Shown piece after piece: positions 62,052 to 64,000 of a DNA stretch of 64,000 bases (position 1 is the first letter of the stretch; each line of letters begins with the position of its first letter). The notes below the pieces were generated by a model that searched no databases, was not told the origin of the DNA, and worked only from the letters and a program-made list of their open reading frames with translations. This DNA comes from Falsirhodobacter sp. alg1 (GTDB lineage: Bacteria; Pseudomonadota; Alphaproteobacteria; Rhodobacterales; Rhodobacteraceae). The translations under genes and the position numbers were made by a program. Location: assembly GCF_000739715.2 (NCBI RefSeq), contig NZ_BBJC02000003.1, positions 149,338 to 213,337 on the forward strand, given 5' to 3'.

Positions 62052-62804
62052 ATGAGGTTTTCCGACAAGATCGTCGTCGTCACCGGGGCAGGGTCCGGAA
62101 TTGGTGCCGCAACAGCCCGCAGGTTTTCCGAGGAGGGGGCCATCCTGTTGCTGGTCGGGCGTACCGAGAGCAAGCTGGAGGAAACCGCACGGGAGATGGA
62201 TGCGGATCGTACCCATATCATCGTGGCGGATATTGCGGCAGAGGGCGATGCGGAGCGGATCGTGACCGCCGCCGATGATCTTGGCGGAATTGATGTGCTG
62301 GTGAACAATGCGGGCATTGCGGTCGGCGGTACGATCGAAAATGTGACGGTGGGAAACTGGCAGCGCCAGATCGATGTCAATCTCACCGGCACATTCCGGA
62401 TGACCAAGGCCGCGTGGCCCGCCCTGAAGGCGCGCCGGGGAAATATTGTCAATGTCTCCTCGGTATCCGGGCTGGGCGGCGATTGGGAGATGTTTGCCTA
62501 TAACGCCTCCAAGGGCGGGGTCAGCAATATGACCCGTGCGCTGGCGCTGGATGGTGCAAAAGACGGCGTCCGGGTGAATGCGGTCAATCCGTCCTTCACC
62601 GCAAGTGGAATGACCACGAAAATGGTGGGCAACGAGGAGACGATCCGCAAGTTCAGTGAACGCATGCCGCTCGGGGCTCCGGCAGATCCGGCGGCGATCG
62701 CGGCCGTCATTGCCTTTCTGGCGTCTGAGGATGCCCGCTTTGTCACCGGGGTGAATCTGCCGGTGGATGGCGGGCTCATGGCCTCCAATGGCCAGCCCGC
62801 CTGA
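62052..62804 (+). CDS. Short-chain dehydrogenase/reductase (FabG-like)
   Basis: The 250-residue SDR has TGAGSGIGAATARRF (about 11-25), NNAGIAVGG around residue 86, and YNASK (YxxxK) around residue 155. The C-terminal VTGVNLPVDGGLMASNG is typical of classical SDRs. It is divergent from cobS across a 123-nt gap that contains a near-match to the stress promoter (GGAAC-N16-CGGT at 61990-62014). Substrate unknown. Confidence 0.88.
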   Translation: MRFSDKIVVVTGAGSGIGAATARRFSEEGAILLLVGRTESKLEETAREMDADRTHIIVADIAAEGDAERIVTAADDLGGIDVLVNNAGIAVGGTIENVTVGNWQRQIDVNLTGTFRMTKAAWPALKARRGNIVNVSSVSGLGGDWEMFAYNASKGGVSNMTRALALDGAKDGVRVNAVNPSFTASGMTTKMVGNEETIRKFSERMPLGAPADPAAIAAVIAFLASEDARFVTGVNLPVDGGLMASNGQPA

Positions 62805-62808
62805 CAGG

Positions 62809-63441
62809 TCAATCGCGGAAGAAGCGGCTTTCCTTGATCTGGTCCCACGCCCAGACAACTTCCTGCAACCGTTCCTCATCGGCGCGGTTGCCGCCGTTCA
62901 TGTCAGGGTGCAGATCCTTGACGAGGCTTTTGTACTGCTTGCGAATTTCCAGGCGGCCCCAAGTGTCCCGTGCCTCAAGGATCTCCAGCGCCTTGCGTTC
63001 GGTAGGCGGCAGCTTGCGCGTGGCACCATTGTTGACGCGCTGCGGCGCGGGGGAGGAACGGTCGCCCAATATTCCCATCGGATCGTCGATCCCGACACGG
63101 GACCAGACATGCCCCTCATCAGGGCGTTTGGTGAACGGCCGCGCCTCGCTTCCCCCGAAGCGGTCCTTATCAAGGAATTCCTGGAAATCATCCTCGGTCT
63201 TGCCTTGGAAGAAGTTCCATTTCAGGTTGTATTCACGAACATGCTCTTTGCAGAACCATACGAATTCATCCAGATGGTCAGGAGAGCGCGGTGCCCGGTA
63301 CAGGCCCGCTTCGGAGCATCCCGGATATTCGCACTGCCGTGTGGACGCTTCCTGTGCGCCGGACATCCCCCGTCGGCCGGTTTTGCGGCGTTTCTTGTCG
63401 GTTGAAACCCGTAGGTCGAATTCGAAGGGAGCTTTGGACAT
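62809..63441 (-). CDS. J-domain (DnaJ-like) co-chaperone
   Basis: This 210-residue protein has a C-terminal J domain (about 150-205) with the HPD motif in VKDLHPDMNGG. An N-terminal region carries two Cys pairs (CEYPGCSE and a single CKEH, about 36-66) and is typical of an alphaproteobacterial DnaJ-like family of unknown client. The start MSKAPFEFDLRVS at 63441 matches the family. It converges with the SDR gene (4-nt gap) and is divergent from bolA. Confidence 0.88.
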   Translation of the reverse strand: MSKAPFEFDLRVSTDKKRRKTGRRGMSGAQEASTRQCEYPGCSEAGLYRAPRSPDHLDEFVWFCKEHVREYNLKWNFFQGKTEDDFQEFLDKDRFGGSEARPFTKRPDEGHVWSRVGIDDPMGILGDRSSPAPQRVNNGATRKLPPTERKALEILEARDTWGRLEIRKQYKSLVKDLHPDMNGGNRADEERLQEVVWAWDQIKESRFFRD

Positions 63442-63514
63442 TATCAGGGCCTTTCCGAGTCGGAGGCGTGAGTTTAGTGATTTGAGCAGCAAGGAGAAGG
63501 GGGGACCCATCACA

Positions 63515-63766
63515 ATGAGCATTACAGACGAGATTACCCAGCGACTGACCGCGCAATTTTCACCAACCGAGCTGGAGGTGGAGGATGAAAGCGAGGCCCA
63601 CCGCGGGCATTCCGGCTTTCAGGAGGGCGGGGAAAGCCATTTTCGCGTGCTGATCCGCGCGCCGGAGCTGGCAGCAATGGGGCGGATTGCCCGCCACCGT
63701 GCGGTTCATGCAGCACTTGGCCCCATCATGACGCGCATCCATGCGCTCGCACTGGACGCTGCGTAA
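63515..63766 (+). CDS. bolA: BolA family protein
   Basis: The 83-residue BolA-fold protein has EVEDESEAHRGHSGF (about 21-35) and the C-terminal His in RHRAVHAALG (about 59-68). BolA proteins work with monothiol glutaredoxins in Fe-S/iron homeostasis. AAGGAG with a long GGGGGG stretch precedes the ATG at 63515. The window contains no glutaredoxin gene beside it. Confidence 0.93.
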   Translation: MSITDEITQRLTAQFSPTELEVEDESEAHRGHSGFQEGGESHFRVLIRAPELAAMGRIARHRAVHAALGPIMTRIHALALDAA

Positions 63767-63825
63767 GCTGTCTTGCGCCTACGGATCAGGGGAATAGGCT
63801 TCGGGCAAATCACCGGAGCCTATTC

Positions 63826-64000
63826 ATGACCCAACCGATCCGTCTTGCCGATTACACGCCCCCCTCCCACCTGATCGAGCGTGTATCGCTGACATTCCGC
63901 CTGGCACCGAAAGCAACGCGCGTGCTGTCGGAAATCCGGTTTTACCCGAACCCTGCGGTGCCGGCACAGACGACGCTGCGGCTGGACGGAGAGAAGTTGC
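63826..64000 (+). CDS. pepN: Aminopeptidase N, 5' end (truncated by window edge)
   Basis: The last 175 nt encode the first 58 residues of a protein beginning MTQPIRLADYTPPSHLIERV, with LTFRLAPKATRV and LRLDGEKL following, the typical N-terminus of bacterial aminopeptidase N (M1 family). GGAG lies eight bases before the ATG. The reading frame is open at the window end; the catalytic HExxH region lies outside. Confidence 0.85.
   Translation, partial: MTQPIRLADYTPPSHLIERVSLTFRLAPKATRVLSEIRFYPNPAVPAQTTLRLDGEKL

Noticed and set aside
1-64000. Insertion sequences, prophage, integron, CRISPR or origin of replication
   Set aside because: No transposase, integrase, phage gene, regularly spaced repeats, DnaA-box cluster or att-like duplications were recognised by eye; exhaustive repeat searches were not possible.

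Overview
The window is a gene-dense, high-GC chromosomal segment that most resembles an alphaproteobacterium of the order Rhodobacterales. The evidence is a complete aerobic (CobG/CobNST-type) cobalamin pathway, the DUF1636-CobW-CobN gene order behind a B12 riboswitch, BluE, CobST next to DnaJ-like and BolA genes, DUF1178 and Hint-domain proteins. The order assignment is inference. I saw no insertion sequence, prophage, CRISPR array or rRNA. Most gene junctions are 4-nt ATGA overlaps, and most convergent neighbours overlap or abut.

Layout. 0-5.7 kb: a tripartite RND efflux operon (adaptor, pump, outer-membrane lipoprotein) on the minus strand, separated from a SulP anion transporter by a palindrome-rich control region. 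7.3-28.5 kb: a cobalamin island. A B12 riboswitch (about 20.75-20.96 kb, minus strand) leads DUF1636-cobW-cobN-cobG-cobH-cobI-cobJ. cobK follows on the opposite strand, and then cobL-cobE-cobM-cobB-cobA-cobF continues on the minus strand. cobO-cobQ, phosphatase-bluE-cobD-cobC and cobP-cobU-cobV supply adenosylation, amidation, the aminopropanol arm and nucleotide-loop assembly. The cobaltochelatase partners cobS and cobT lie apart at 59-62 kb. Aerobic-pathway (Pseudomonas denitrificans) gene names are used so that no symbol is duplicated. BluB (lower-ligand synthesis) and CobR are not in the window.

28.5-42.6 kb: an FNT-family channel, then the B12-dependent ethanolamine ammonia-lyase eutBC, a DeoR-type regulator and an SDR. 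Next comes a tight six-gene operon: two class III aminotransferases, an FAD/Fe-S D-2-hydroxyacid dehydrogenase fusion, a gamma-glutamyltransferase-like enzyme, a D-2-hydroxyacid dehydrogenase and an SDR. It looks like an amine/hydroxyacid catabolic unit whose substrate I cannot name. Three similar boxes spaced 41 nt apart lie upstream of it.

42.5-47 kb: a DmpA-type peptidase, then a stress-like locus. A PfpI/DJ-1 protein followed by a 22-residue membrane microprotein, an HWE histidine kinase with GAF-like input, and two PRC-barrel proteins are grouped here. Perfect matches to the alphaproteobacterial general-stress promoter consensus GGAAC-N16/17-CGTT lie 29-32 nt before pfpI, the first PRC-barrel gene and the FNT gene.

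47-64 kb: mostly housekeeping genes: NUDIX, histone-deacetylase-like, tpiA, Fe-S assembly (IscA-type, DUF59, sufE), dtd, a PfkB sugar kinase, tRNA-Ile2(CAT), purMN, a Hint-domain protein with an AT-rich upstream region, rnd, a lipoprotein, Xaa-Pro aminopeptidase, cobT/cobS, an SDR, a J-domain protein, bolA, and the 5' end of an aminopeptidase N gene cut by the window edge.
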